Positions 35,806 through 44,606 of a DNA stretch of 64,000 nt are shown here, piece by piece. Within the stretch, counting starts at the first letter, position 1, and the number at the start of each line of letters is the position of its first letter. The position numbers and the translations under genes were made by a program. This DNA is from Prado023 sp963714995 (lineage in GTDB: Bacteria > Actinomycetota > Actinomycetes > S36-B12 > CAIYMF01), in the NCBI GenBank assembly GCA_963714995.1, contig CAVQQP010000009.1, positions 1-64,000 on the forward strand. The letters run 5' to 3'. The notes below the pieces were generated by a model, which did not search any database, was not told where the DNA came from, and worked only from the letters and a program-made list of their open reading frames with translations.

Positions 35806-35901
35806 TGTCCACAGCGGACGGCCAGTTATCCACAGGGCGATCGGGGCGGCTCCCCACACGAACCGACGGCGTCGTCCACACGGTGAGCCGATTCATCCAC
35901 A
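35805..35901 (+). other. cluster of four DnaA-box-like sequences
   Basis: ATGTCCACA (35805-35813), TTATCCACA (35826-35834), TCGTCCACA (35872-35880) and TCATCCACA (35893-35901) all face the same way. Three match the actinomycete consensus (T/C)(T/C)(G/A)TCCACA exactly and one has a single mismatch. Starts are 21, 46 and 21 bases apart. The boxes lie in the 278-base gap between guaB3 and gabD2, with no other gene signal besides the gabD2 promoter. Confidence 0.6.
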
Positions 35902-36070
35902 GTGTCCCGAACGGCGAAAATGCCGATGGCATGGGAGGAATCAGCCCCGAGGCACGTGACGGGAGTCACACCGAGGGCCGTCGGCCGAGTCGGACCCCTC
36001 CGCGCGTCGGTGCGTGCGGACGGCAGCGGAGGGAACGGGGAGAACCCATCGGTCCGTCGGCTCCGCGCGG

Positions 36071-36076
36071 TAGCCT
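36071..36076 (+). promoter_or_regulatory. -10 element for leaderless gabD2
   Basis: TAGCCT lies seven bases before ATG 36084. Confidence 0.5.
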
Positions 36077-36083
36077 GACCGGC

Positions 36084-37658
36084 ATGAGCGTCGAGACCGC
36101 ACCTGCCCCCCGCATCGGGTTCGACCGGGACCTGATCGAGGCGCTGCTGACCATCCCCGTGGTCCACCCGGGCGCCGAGCGGCACGCGACCGTGGCCCCG
36201 TTCGACGGCCAGCCGCTGGTCGAGATCCCGTACTCCACGGCGCAGGACGTGGAGATGGCCTTCGAGACAGCCCGCGCGGCCCAGGTGCGGTGGGCGGCCA
36301 CCCCGCTCGCGGACCGCAAGCGCGCGGTGCTGCGGTTCCACGACCTGCTGCTGTCGCACCGCGATGAGGGGCTGGACCTCATCCAGTGGGAGACGGGCAA
36401 GACCCGGATGGACGCCCTCAAGGAGCTGCTCGGGGTGTGCACGATCGCCCGGCACTACGCGCGCGACGCCCGACGGCTGCTCGGGCCCGACCGCAAGGTG
36501 GGGCTGTTCCCGGTGCTCACGAAGGTGTCGGTGGAGCGCCACCCGGTCGGCGTGGTCGGCGACATCGCCCCCTGGAACTACCCGCTGTTCCTCGCGGCCG
36601 CCGATGCCATCCCCGCCCTGATGGCCGGGAACGCCGTGGTCCTCAAGCCCGACCACCAGACCTCGCTGACCGCGCTGTGGACCGTGGACCTGATGCACCG
36701 CGCCGGCATCCCGCGCCGGGTCATGCAGGTGGTCCTCGGGTACGGTCCCGAGCTCGGCCCGGAGATCACCGAGCGCGCCGACTACATGATGTTCACCGGC
36801 TCCAGCGCCGTGGGTGCCCAGATCGCCGGCAGGTGCGGCGAGCGGCTGGTCGGCTGCTCGATGGAGCTCGGCGGCAAGAACCCGATGATCGTCCTCGACG
36901 ATGTCGACCCGGGGCGAGCGGCCGAGATCGCGGTGCGCGCATGCTTCGACAACGCCGGACAGCTCTGCGTCGGGATCGAGCGGATCTACGTGCTTCCCGG
37001 GGCCTATGACGCCTTCATGGAGCGGTTCCTCTCGCGGATCGGCGCGCTGCGGATGGGCGCCTCGGTCGGGTGGGGCACGGACTTCGGCTCCCTGATCAGC
37101 GCCGAGCAGCTGGCGCGCACCACGGCGGCGGTGGAGGACGCGGTGGCCAAGGGTGCCACCGTCGTGACCGGCGGTCGGCCGCTGCCGGAGATCGGGCCCT
37201 TCTTCTATGCCCCGACCGTGCTGACCGGCGTCACCGAGGACATGGCGTGCTTCGGGGCCGAGACCTTCGGCCCGGTCGTGGCGGTCCAGCGCGTGGACTC
37301 CGAGCAGGAGGCGATCCGCCTGGCGAACGACTCGCCCTACGGGCTGAACGCGTCGGTGCTCACCGAGGACGACGATCGGGGCGCTGCCATCGCCCGCCAG
37401 ATCCGCACCGGCTCGGTCAACGTCAACGAGGCCTACGAGGCGACCTTCGGCTCCACCCGGGCGCCCATGGGCGGTCGGGGCATGTCCGGGTTGGGCCGGC
37501 GCAACGGCGACCATGGCCTGACCCGGTTCACCGAGGAGCAGACCATCGCCATCCAGCGCGGGATCGGCCTGGGCACGCCGTTCGGCATGGAGCATGACGA
37601 CTGGGGCGACATCATCATCCGCGGGTTCCGGGCCCTGAAGGCCGTCGGCTTCAAGTAG
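36084..37658 (+). CDS. gabD2: aldehyde dehydrogenase, succinate-semialdehyde dehydrogenase (GabD2) type
   Basis: A 524-residue NAD(P)-dependent aldehyde dehydrogenase. The catalytic glutamate is in MELGGKNPMIV and the nucleophilic cysteine in DNAGQLCVGIERIYV. Cofactor-binding ISPWNYP-like sequence appears as IAPWNYPLF, and the end carries NVNEAYEATFGSTRAPMGG. The overall sequence resembles mycobacterial GabD2, which oxidises succinic semialdehyde to succinate. Substrate assignment is by resemblance only. ATG 36084 follows a -10 element by seven bases. Confidence 0.87.
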   Translation: MSVETAPAPRIGFDRDLIEALLTIPVVHPGAERHATVAPFDGQPLVEIPYSTAQDVEMAFETARAAQVRWAATPLADRKRAVLRFHDLLLSHRDEGLDLIQWETGKTRMDALKELLGVCTIARHYARDARRLLGPDRKVGLFPVLTKVSVERHPVGVVGDIAPWNYPLFLAAADAIPALMAGNAVVLKPDHQTSLTALWTVDLMHRAGIPRRVMQVVLGYGPELGPEITERADYMMFTGSSAVGAQIAGRCGERLVGCSMELGGKNPMIVLDDVDPGRAAEIAVRACFDNAGQLCVGIERIYVLPGAYDAFMERFLSRIGALRMGASVGWGTDFGSLISAEQLARTTAAVEDAVAKGATVVTGGRPLPEIGPFFYAPTVLTGVTEDMACFGAETFGPVVAVQRVDSEQEAIRLANDSPYGLNASVLTEDDDRGAAIARQIRTGSVNVNEAYEATFGSTRAPMGGRGMSGLGRRNGDHGLTRFTEEQTIAIQRGIGLGTPFGMEHDDWGDIIIRGFRALKAVGFK

Positions 37659-37791
37659 TCGCCCGTCCCGCCCGGGGAGAATCTCCGCAATGTGGTGGAA
37701 TCTCCCTGAGCTCCGGGAGGGTCCGTCAGGTCGGGGAGGCTCCGCGCCGGAGCGTTGGTCGCCCGGTGGGGCGGACCGCCCCCGTCGGCGA

Positions 37792-37797
37792 TATCGT
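37792..37797 (+). promoter_or_regulatory. -10 element for the leaderless choD-like gene
   Basis: TATCGT lies seven bases before ATG 37805. Confidence 0.45.
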
Positions 37798-37804
37798 CGA
37801 TGTC

Positions 37805-39646
37805 ATGGGCGACTTCGAGAGCACCACGGACGGCGGGCCCGAGAGCACCGCCACTGACTACGACGTCCTGGTGATCGGCTCCGGCTTCGGCGGATCCGTC
37901 ACGGCGCTGCGCCTGACCGAGAAGGGCTACCGGGTCGGCGTGCTGGAGGCCGGGCGACGCTTCGCCGATGAGGACTTCGCCAAGACCTCGTGGCGGGTCA
38001 AGGACTACCTGTGGGCCCCGGAGCTCGGCTGCACGGGCATCCAGCGCATCCACCGGCTCAACGACGTGATCGTCCTGGCCGGAGCCGGCGTCGGCGGCGG
38101 GTCGCTGGTCTACGCCAACACCCTCTACGTCCCCGGCGACGGGTACTTCAAGGACCCGCACTGGGCGCACATCACCGACTGGGCAGACGAGCTCCTGCCG
38201 TTCTACGACCAGGCCCAGCGGATGCTCGGCGTGGTGACCAACCCCACGATGACCGCCGCCGATGTGGCCTTCAAGGCAGTTGCCGACGAGATGGGCGTGG
38301 GGCACACGTTCAAGAGGACCCCGGTCGGCGTGTACTTCGGCGAGGGGCCAGGGGCCACCGCACCCGATCCCTTCTTCGGGGGAGTGGGCCCGGAGCGCAC
38401 CGGCTGCATGGAGTGCGGCGAGTGCATGACGGGCTGCCGGCACAACGCGAAGAACACCCTGGTGAAGAACTACCTCGGCCTGGCCGAGGGCGCTGGCGCC
38501 GTGGTCCACCCGCTGACCACCGTCACCGATGTCCGCCCGCTCCCGGACGGGCGCTGGGCGGTCGACACCCGGGCGACCGAGTCCCTGGCGGCGAAGGCCG
38601 TCGGGGCGGCGAAGGGGAAGGTGGCGGCGCGCAGGGCCGCGTCCGCAGCTGGGGCCGCGGCCGCTCCTGACGGTCCCGTGCGCACGTTCACCGCGGAGCA
38701 CGTGGTCTTCTCCGCTGGCACGTGGGGGACCCAGAGCCTGCTGCACCGGCTGCGGTTCGAGGGCGAGCTGCCCGGCCTCTCGCCCCGCCTGGGCGCGCTG
38801 ACCCGGACCAACTCCGAGTCGCTCGTGGGCGTCGTGAACGCCACACCTCCCGGCGAGGGCGACTTCACCCATGGCGTGGCCATCACGTCGTCCTTCTTCC
38901 CCGACCCCGCCACGCACATCGAGCCGGTCCGGTACGGCAAGGGCTCCAACGCGATGCTCCTGCTCGCGACGGTGATGAGCGATGGCGCCGAGGGCGTGCC
39001 CCGCTACCGGCAGTGGTTCAAGGCGGCGCGGGCGAACCCGAAGCACGCCCTTCAGGCCATGTGGGTCCGGGGCGCCTCCCAGCGCGACATCATCGCGCTG
39101 GTCATGCAGAACGTGAACAACTCCATCGTCGTGTTCGGGGAGCGGACCCGTGGCGGGCGCTTCCGGCTGCGCAGCCAGCAGCACGAGGGCGAGCCGAACC
39201 CGACCTGGATCCCCGTGGCCAATGACGCGATGCGCCGGCTGGCCCGGCTCATCGGCGGGTTCCCCATGGGCAACTGGGGCGAGGTCATCGACGCGCCCAT
39301 GACCGCGCACTTCATCGGCGGTGCGGTGATCGGCCTGACGCCCGAGGAGGGCGTGATCGACCCGTACCACCGGGTCCACGGGTACCCCGGACTGCACATC
39401 GTCGACGGCTCGACCATCACGGCCAACGTCGGGGTCAACCCGTCGCTGACCATCACCGCGATGGCCGAGCGGGCGATGTCGCTGTGGCCGAACGCCGGCG
39501 AGGAGGACCTCCGGCCGGAGCAGGGTCGGGGGTACGTGCGGATCGCCGCGGTGGCACCGAAGAACCCGGTCGTGCCGGACCACGCCCCCGGCGCCCTGCG
39601 CCTGCCGGTCGACCTCGGCATCCCCACCGTCCGCCCCGAGGGGTAG
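37805..39646 (+). CDS. choD: GMC-family oxidoreductase, ChoD-like
   Basis: A 613-residue FAD enzyme. The dinucleotide fold is IGSGFGGSVTALRL, followed by KTSWRVKDYLWAPELGCTGIQRIH, GAGVGGGSLVYANTLYV and a Cys-rich stretch GCMECGECMTGCRHNAKNTL. The C-terminus has VDGSTITANVGVNPSLTITA. Sequence and position (guaB-guaB3-choD, guaA nearby) match mycobacterial ChoD, annotated as cholesterol oxidase although its real substrate is debated. No signal peptide is seen. Confidence 0.87.
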   Translation: MGDFESTTDGGPESTATDYDVLVIGSGFGGSVTALRLTEKGYRVGVLEAGRRFADEDFAKTSWRVKDYLWAPELGCTGIQRIHRLNDVIVLAGAGVGGGSLVYANTLYVPGDGYFKDPHWAHITDWADELLPFYDQAQRMLGVVTNPTMTAADVAFKAVADEMGVGHTFKRTPVGVYFGEGPGATAPDPFFGGVGPERTGCMECGECMTGCRHNAKNTLVKNYLGLAEGAGAVVHPLTTVTDVRPLPDGRWAVDTRATESLAAKAVGAAKGKVAARRAASAAGAAAAPDGPVRTFTAEHVVFSAGTWGTQSLLHRLRFEGELPGLSPRLGALTRTNSESLVGVVNATPPGEGDFTHGVAITSSFFPDPATHIEPVRYGKGSNAMLLLATVMSDGAEGVPRYRQWFKAARANPKHALQAMWVRGASQRDIIALVMQNVNNSIVVFGERTRGGRFRLRSQQHEGEPNPTWIPVANDAMRRLARLIGGFPMGNWGEVIDAPMTAHFIGGAVIGLTPEEGVIDPYHRVHGYPGLHIVDGSTITANVGVNPSLTITAMAERAMSLWPNAGEEDLRPEQGRGYVRIAAVAPKNPVVPDHAPGALRLPVDLGIPTVRPEG

Positions 39647-39696
39647 CCGACCAGGAACCCCGCGCGATCGGTCCGCCATCGAGTGGCCCGATCGCG

Positions 39697-39744
39697 GATC
39701 GATCCGGATGCCCGACCGGCGATCGCCCGAGATCCGGATCGATC
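39697..39744. repeat. 13-bp inverted repeat in a GATC-dense spacer
   Basis: GATCGATCCGGAT (39697-39709) is perfectly complementary to 39732-39744 with a 22-base loop. It lies in the 156-base choD-guaA gap, where GATC recurs about eight times between 39664 and 39745. It could be the choD terminator or an operator for guaA. Confidence 0.5.
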
Positions 39745-39789
39745 GACTGGTCCGTGGCCGCGCTGGGATTCGCAACGATCCGGTCCGCG

Positions 39790-39795
39790 TAGGCT
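39790..39795 (+). promoter_or_regulatory. -10 element for leaderless guaA
   Basis: TAGGCT lies seven bases before GTG 39803. Confidence 0.5.
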
Positions 39796-39802
39796 GCCGC
39801 CC

Positions 39803-41368
39803 GTGAGCAACCCCAGGCCTGTCCTCGTCGTCGACTTCGGCGCGCAGTACGCCCAGCTGATCGCCCGCCGCGTGCGCGAGGCGCGTGTGTTCTCCGAGAT
39901 CGTCCCCTCGACGATGCCGGTGGCCGAGATGCTGGCCAGGGACCCGGTCGCGGTGGTGCTGTCCGGTGGTCCGAGCAGCGTGTACGCGCCGGGGGCCCCC
40001 TCGATCGATGCCGCGCTGTTCGACGCGGGCATCCCCGTGCTCGGCATCTGCTACGGCTTCCAGGCGATGGCCAGGGCCCTCGGCGGCGAGGTCGCGCAGA
40101 CGGGCCTGAGTGAGTTCGGGCGCACGCCGCTGGAGGTCCAGGAGCCCGGAGCCCTGTTCGCAGGACTCCCGGCGGAGCTCTCTGTCTGGATGTCCCACGG
40201 CGACTCCGTCTCGGCCGCTCCGGCGGGGTACACCGTGACCGCCTCGAGCGCGGGGGCGCCGATCGCTGCCTTCGAGAACCCCGCCACCCGGTGCGCGGGC
40301 GTGCAGTTCCACCCCGAGGTGCTGCACACCGAGCACGGCCAGGCGATCCTCGAGCACTTCCTGCACGACCTCGCCGGCCTGGCCCCGGACTGGACGACGG
40401 CCTCGATCGTCGACGAGCAGGTCGCGGCCATCCGCGCCCAGGTCGGCGACCACCAGGTGATCTGCGGGCTGTCCGGCGGGGTCGACTCCGCGGTGGCGGC
40501 CGCGCTGGTCCACGAGGCCGTCGGCGACCAGCTCACCTGCGTGTTCGTCGACCACGGCCTGCTGCGCAAGGGCGAGCGGGAGCAGGTCGAGCGGGACTAC
40601 GTCGCCGCCACGGGCATCCGGCTGGTCGTGGTCGATGCGGCCGACCGGTTCCTGGCCGAGCTCGACGGCGTGACCGACCCCGAGGAGAAGCGCAAGACGA
40701 TCGGCCGCCTGTTCATCCGGGTGTTCGAGGACGCCGCAGCCCAGGTGGTCGCCGAGCGCGGCGAGCACGGGGGCACCGTGGACTTCCTGGTCCAGGGCAC
40801 GCTCTACCCGGACGTCGTGGAGTCCGGCGGCGGCACGGGCACGGCCAACATCAAGAGCCACCACAACGTCGGGGGCCTGCCCGACGACCTCGCGTTCCAG
40901 CTCGTCGAGCCGCTGCGGACCCTGTTCAAGGACGAGGTCCGCCACGTCGGCGAGCAGCTCGGCCTGCCCGCGGCGATGGTCTGGCGCCACCCGTTCCCCG
41001 GTCCGGGCCTGGCGATCCGGATCATCGGGGCGGTCAACCGCAAGCGGCTGGAGATCCTGCGCGAGGCCGATGCCATCGCGCGCGAGGAGCTCACCGCAGC
41101 AGGCCTGGACCGCGACGTCTGGCAGTTCCCGGTGGTGCTGCTCGCCGATGTCCGCTCAGTCGGCGTCCAGGGAGATGGCCGCACCTACGGCCATCCGGTC
41201 GTGCTCCGACCGGTCTCCAGCGAGGACGCGATGACGGCCGACTGGTCGCGCCTGCCCTACGAGCTGCTCGCCCGGATCTCCACCCGGATCACCAACGAGG
41301 TGCGCGACATCAACCGCGTCGTCCTCGACGTGACCAGCAAGCCCCCCGGCACCATCGAGTGGGAGTAG
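39803..41368 (+). CDS. guaA: GMP synthase (glutamine-hydrolysing)
   Basis: A 521-residue enzyme converting XMP to GMP. The class I glutaminase domain has the nucleophile in GICYGFQAM and the His-Glu pair in CAGVQFHPEVLHTEHG. The ATP-pyrophosphatase motif GLSGGVDSAVAA begins the second domain, and the C-terminal dimerisation domain ends TSKPPGTIEWE. GTG 39803 is chosen over longer frames because the domain starts immediately and a -10 element is seven bases away. Confidence 0.97.
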   Translation: MSNPRPVLVVDFGAQYAQLIARRVREARVFSEIVPSTMPVAEMLARDPVAVVLSGGPSSVYAPGAPSIDAALFDAGIPVLGICYGFQAMARALGGEVAQTGLSEFGRTPLEVQEPGALFAGLPAELSVWMSHGDSVSAAPAGYTVTASSAGAPIAAFENPATRCAGVQFHPEVLHTEHGQAILEHFLHDLAGLAPDWTTASIVDEQVAAIRAQVGDHQVICGLSGGVDSAVAAALVHEAVGDQLTCVFVDHGLLRKGEREQVERDYVAATGIRLVVVDAADRFLAELDGVTDPEEKRKTIGRLFIRVFEDAAAQVVAERGEHGGTVDFLVQGTLYPDVVESGGGTGTANIKSHHNVGGLPDDLAFQLVEPLRTLFKDEVRHVGEQLGLPAAMVWRHPFPGPGLAIRIIGAVNRKRLEILREADAIAREELTAAGLDRDVWQFPVVLLADVRSVGVQGDGRTYGHPVVLRPVSSEDAMTADWSRLPYELLARISTRITNEVRDINRVVLDVTSKPPGTIEWE

Positions 41369-41385
41369 CGCCGGCGTCCCCAGAC

Positions 41386-41436
41386 TTCATCCAACTCTCG
41401 GGCGCTCCAGGCGGCTTCGTCCAGCTCTGGAGCGCC
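41386..41436. repeat. intergenic repeat with hairpin after guaA
   Basis: Two imperfect direct copies of a CTTC-TCCA-CTCT--GGCGC motif start near 41386 and 41415, and GGCGCTCCAG (41401-41410) pairs with CTGGAGCGCC (41427-41436). The TCCAACTCTCGGGC core resembles the element at 63814. Confidence 0.45.
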
Positions 41437-41500
41437 GTGACAGCCGCATTGTTGGAGCAACTCGCGATCGCGCCCGGGGCGGCGGCGTCTGCGGACAGGG

Positions 41501-41523
41501 CAGGACCCCCTCGGGGGGTCCTG
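41501..41523. terminator. 10-bp hairpin terminator between convergent genes
   Basis: CAGGACCCCC (41501-41510) pairs with GGGGGTCCTG (41514-41523) around a three-base loop. A second GGGGGTCCTG copy follows at 41526-41535 and could form an alternative stem. It is placed to end guaA and the opposing small membrane-protein gene. Confidence 0.65.
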
Positions 41524-41570
41524 AGGGGGTCCTGCGGGGGCGTCGTCCCGGCTGGCCGGGGGCGACGGGG

Positions 41571-41825
41571 TCAGGCGAAGGGGTCCGTGGGCCAGGAGTC
41601 CTTCGACTCGGCGGCGGTCAGGGCCTCGGCGTCGCGCTGCTGGCGCTTGGACGCGGCCAGCGAGGCGGCCACGCCGCCGGCGCCCAGGGCGATCAGCACC
41701 GTCGGGGCGATCCAGCGCCCGTCGATCTGCCACCCTGTTGCCGCACTCACGGCGAACAGCACGCCCAGGACGGTGAACAGAAGGCCAGCGGCCAGGGACA
41801 GGTAGTCGGTCTCATGCGGCCTCAC
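41571..41825 (-). CDS. small two-helix membrane protein
   Basis: An 84-residue protein with two hydrophobic segments (LAAGLLFTVLGVLFAVSAATG and WIAPTVLIALGAGGVAASLAA) and a charged C-terminus (SKRQQRDAEALTAAESKD). GTG 41823-41825 has GGAGGT five bases upstream and overlaps the end of the PspC/LiaF-like gene by 14 bases, so the two are co-translated. No named family was recognised; it is likely an accessory of the same envelope-stress unit. Confidence 0.75.
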   Translation of the reverse strand: MRPHETDYLSLAAGLLFTVLGVLFAVSAATGWQIDGRWIAPTVLIALGAGGVAASLAASKRQQRDAEALTAAESKDSWPTDPFA

Positions 41826-43250
41826 GGCGCACCTCCAGGTTCCCGGCGCCGATCGCGGCGTCGACAGTGACGATGTAGGCCGGCTGGCCGTCGGCCAGGG
41901 GCGTGATGGTGGTGTCGACCTCGAGGCCGTCACCCTCGGTCGGGGTGGAGCCGGGGAGGTTGATCTGGCCGATGTCCACGGTGCCGGTCAGGTCCAGCTG
42001 CATGTCCGCGGGGACCAGGATGACCAGCTCGCCCACCCCGACGCCGGCGTCGATCTCGACGCGCTGGCCGGGACTACCGGGCTCGGAGCCGCCGATCGCG
42101 GTGAGCTCGGTGAGGTCCAGAACGGCGCGCGCCGGCGGAGAGCTGGAAGTCCAGCGGTGACTCGGCGGCCTCCGAGGGGGTGACCTGCCAGGTGCGGTCG
42201 CCGATCGTCAGGCCGCCCCACTGGCCGTCGCCGTCGGCGGTCGCGGTCCAGCGGTCCCAGTTCGGGTTCGAGGCCACGAAGTTGCTCGCCGTGACGGTGA
42301 CGAACGTGATGAACGCCAGCGGGATGGCCAGCCAGAGCAGCCAGCGTGCGCGGCCGTACTTGGTCCCGACCAGCAGCCCGATGCCCAGGATCGCCAGGGC
42401 GATGCCGAGGATGACGCCCCAGATCCCCACGCTCGCCGGCACGAGGAAGCCGATCAGGGCCAGGACCCCGGCCGCCAGGATCGCGACGGAGAGGACCAGC
42501 CAGCCCAGGTAGGAGCGCTCCCGGGGGGCCGGGGGGATGTACTCGGACCGGCCGTCGGCATAACCGGGGTTGCCACCCGCGGCGTAGCCGACCTGGTCCG
42601 CGGGGCCGTAGGGGCCGTTGGGGCCCAGGGGCTCATCGGGGATCGCGATCCAGGCGATCAGGTAGCCGATGAGGAAGGCGCCGCCGGTGGCCAGCGTCAG
42701 GACGACGGTGAGGATGCGCAGCAGCGTCGGGTCGGTGTTCCAGTAGCGGGCGAGGCCGCCGCAGACGCCACCGATGACCCGTTGGCTGCGGCTGCGGGTG
42801 AGTCGACGAGCCGGTCCGGGCGGCGGGTAGGAGCCGGGAGCCTGGTAGCCACCGGGTGCCTGGTAGGCCGCCGGGTGGCTGGTAGGCCGGGGGAGGCGGG
42901 TAGGCCGAGGGAGGCGGGTAGGCGCCGGCCTGGGGGTAGGCGCCTGCTTGAGGGTAGGTGCCAGGGGGCGGCCAGGCACCCTGCGGGTAGCTGCTGACGG
43001 ACGGTCCAGCCGATGCAGCTGCGCCGGCGAGGGCCGGTCCGGCAGCTGCGCCGGCGGCCGGGCCGGGCTGCGAGGCCTCGACCCAGGTGGCGTCGGTGCC
43101 GAGCACCGGTGCCGGCTGGTCCGGAGCGGCCGGAGCGGCCGGAGCGGCCGGAGCCACCGGGGCGGCCGGCTGCTCGCCGAGCACCGCGGTGGGCTGCTCG
43201 TCGGGCTGGTTCGTAGGGACGGGGGGCGGGGTGGGTGTTGTTTCGTTCAT
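41812..43250 (-). CDS. PspC-domain membrane protein with LiaF-like C-terminus (two apparent frameshifts)
   Basis: Reading from ATG 43250, the N-terminus is Pro/Ala/Gly/Tyr-rich (SYPQGAWPPPGTYPQ, AYPPPPAYQPPGG). At a GG/CC pair near 42866 one extra base shifts the frame, and the protein continues YQAPGGYQAPGSYPPP into a PspC domain (VIGGVCGGLARYWNTDPTLLRIL) and several membrane helices. Near 42124-42132, in a GCGCGC run, it shifts again and continues VLDLTELTAIGG through GDGLEVDTTITPLADG to EVRREAA. That C-terminal part resembles LiaF-like cell-wall-stress proteins. With both indels repaired it is about 480 residues. Confidence 0.8.
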
Positions 43251-43295
43251 GGCTCCAGCATCTGCCCGGGCAACCCCGGCCGGTAGCCGGTTTCC

Positions 43296-43337
43296 CCCTG
43301 ATCCGACCCTGATCCGACCCTGAGTCGGTCTCAGGGT
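43296..43337. promoter_or_regulatory. tandem 11-bp repeats and palindrome between the divergent PspC genes
   Basis: CCCTGATCCGA occurs at 43296-43306 and 43307-43317, and a variant CCCTGAGTCGG at 43318-43328. The last forms a palindrome CCTGAG-N5-CTCAGG (43319-43335). The spacing of one helical turn suggests cooperative regulator binding; the regulator at 44590 is the obvious candidate. Confidence 0.55.
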
Positions 43338-43382
43338 GGGTCCCTGAGGACAGCCCGCCCGTGCACGGGTGATCATGGGGGC

Positions 43383-44606
43383 ATGAGCCAGACCGTGGGC
43401 ACGCGCCGCGTTGTGCGCAGCGTGTCGGATCGCTGGCTCGGTGGGGTCTGCGGCGGCCTCGCGGAGCACTACTCCGCCCCGGCGTGGATCTTCCGGACGG
43501 CCTTCGTCCTGACCACGCTCATCGGCGGGGTCGGCATCGTGGGGTACGCGCTGATGTGGGTGTTCCTGCCCCTGGACCCCGCCCGCTCGGAAGCGCCACC
43601 GACCGGGAGGCCGACCACCGGCTGGGACCTCACCGGCGTGCTGGGCATCCTCGCCCTGGGCCTGGGCGTCCTGCTGGCGCTGGCGGCCCTGGGCCTCCCG
43701 ATCCGGGTCTCCCTCTGGGGACCGATCCTGATCGTGGGGGCGGGCGTGGCGCTCCTGTGGCGGCAGAGCGATGACCTGCAGCGGGCCACGATCCGCAGTC
43801 GTGCCACCGAGGGCGTCCAGGCCACGGCGGCGCTGTCGGACCGCCAGGGATGGATCCGCGTGCTCGTCGGCCTCGGACTGGTCCTGCTGGGCCTGGTCGC
43901 CGTGATCGGGCCGCAGCTCGACCTGGCCACGACCGGGCGGTCGATGGCCGCGGCTGGCGCGGTCGTGGCCGGGGTGGTCCTGATCGCCCTGCCGTGGATC
44001 TCGACGTGGATCAAGGGCCTGGAGGCCGAGCGCTACGCCGCGGTCCGGGCCGAGGAGCGCGCCGCGATGGCCGCACGGGTCCACGACTCGGTGCTCCAGA
44101 CGCTGACCCTGATCCAGCGCCGCGCCGACGACCCTGCCGAGGTGTCCCGGTTGGCCCGCGCCGAGGAGCGCGCCCTGCGCTCGTGGCTCTACGCCCCGGT
44201 GGGCACCTCCGGCTCGCTGAGTGCTGCGCTGGCCGAGGTCGTGGCCACCACCGAGGCCGACTACGACGCGCGGATCGACCTCGTGACGGTCGGCGACGTC
44301 GTGGTGGATGATCGGCTCGCAGCCCTGGTGGCGGCCACGCGTGAGGCGGTGGTGAATGCCGCCAAGCACGCCGGTGCCCCGGCGACGGTGTACGCCGAGG
44401 TGGAGGAGGACCAGGTGGAGGTCAACGTGCGTGACCGTGGTTGTGGGTTCGAGATCGACGCCGTGGGTTCCGACCGGCACGGCGTCCGCCAGTCGATCGT
44501 GGCCCGGATGGCCACCGTGGGTGGTTCGGCCACGGTGCGCAGCACCCCCGGTGAGGGCACCGAGGTCCGGCTGGTCCTGCCGAGCAGGGGTGCGGGAGGT
44601 GCCTGA
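43383..44606 (+). CDS. PspC-domain sensor histidine kinase (envelope stress)
   Basis: A 407-residue membrane kinase. An N-terminal PspC domain (RWLGGVCGGLAEHYSAPAWIFRTAFVL) is followed by four to five membrane helices. The NarL-family phosphoacceptor helix is RVHDSVLQTLTLIQRRA, and the ATPase domain has TREAVVNAAKHAG, VRDRGCGF and a terminal GEGTEVRLVLPS. This fused PspC-kinase type is found in actinomycetes as MacS-like sensors. It overlaps the regulator gene and is divergent from the PspC/LiaF-like gene. Confidence 0.9.
   Translation: MSQTVGTRRVVRSVSDRWLGGVCGGLAEHYSAPAWIFRTAFVLTTLIGGVGIVGYALMWVFLPLDPARSEAPPTGRPTTGWDLTGVLGILALGLGVLLALAALGLPIRVSLWGPILIVGAGVALLWRQSDDLQRATIRSRATEGVQATAALSDRQGWIRVLVGLGLVLLGLVAVIGPQLDLATTGRSMAAAGAVVAGVVLIALPWISTWIKGLEAERYAAVRAEERAAMAARVHDSVLQTLTLIQRRADDPAEVSRLARAEERALRSWLYAPVGTSGSLSAALAEVVATTEADYDARIDLVTVGDVVVDDRLAALVAATREAVVNAAKHAGAPATVYAEVEEDQVEVNVRDRGCGFEIDAVGSDRHGVRQSIVARMATVGGSATVRSTPGEGTEVRLVLPSRGAGGA

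Noticed and set aside
32941..35859. 972-codon minus-strand frame across bldM, guaB and guaB3
   Set aside because: Antisense shadow; no motifs, signal or start region, while the plus-strand genes are certain.
35805..35901. Chromosomal replication origin
   Set aside because: DnaA-box-like sequences are present, but dnaA, dnaN, an AT-rich unwinding region and typical oriC neighbours are all absent.
37433..40990. 1185-codon minus-strand frame across gabD2, choD and guaA
   Set aside because: It spans three convincing plus-strand genes and their promoters and has no recognisable domain.
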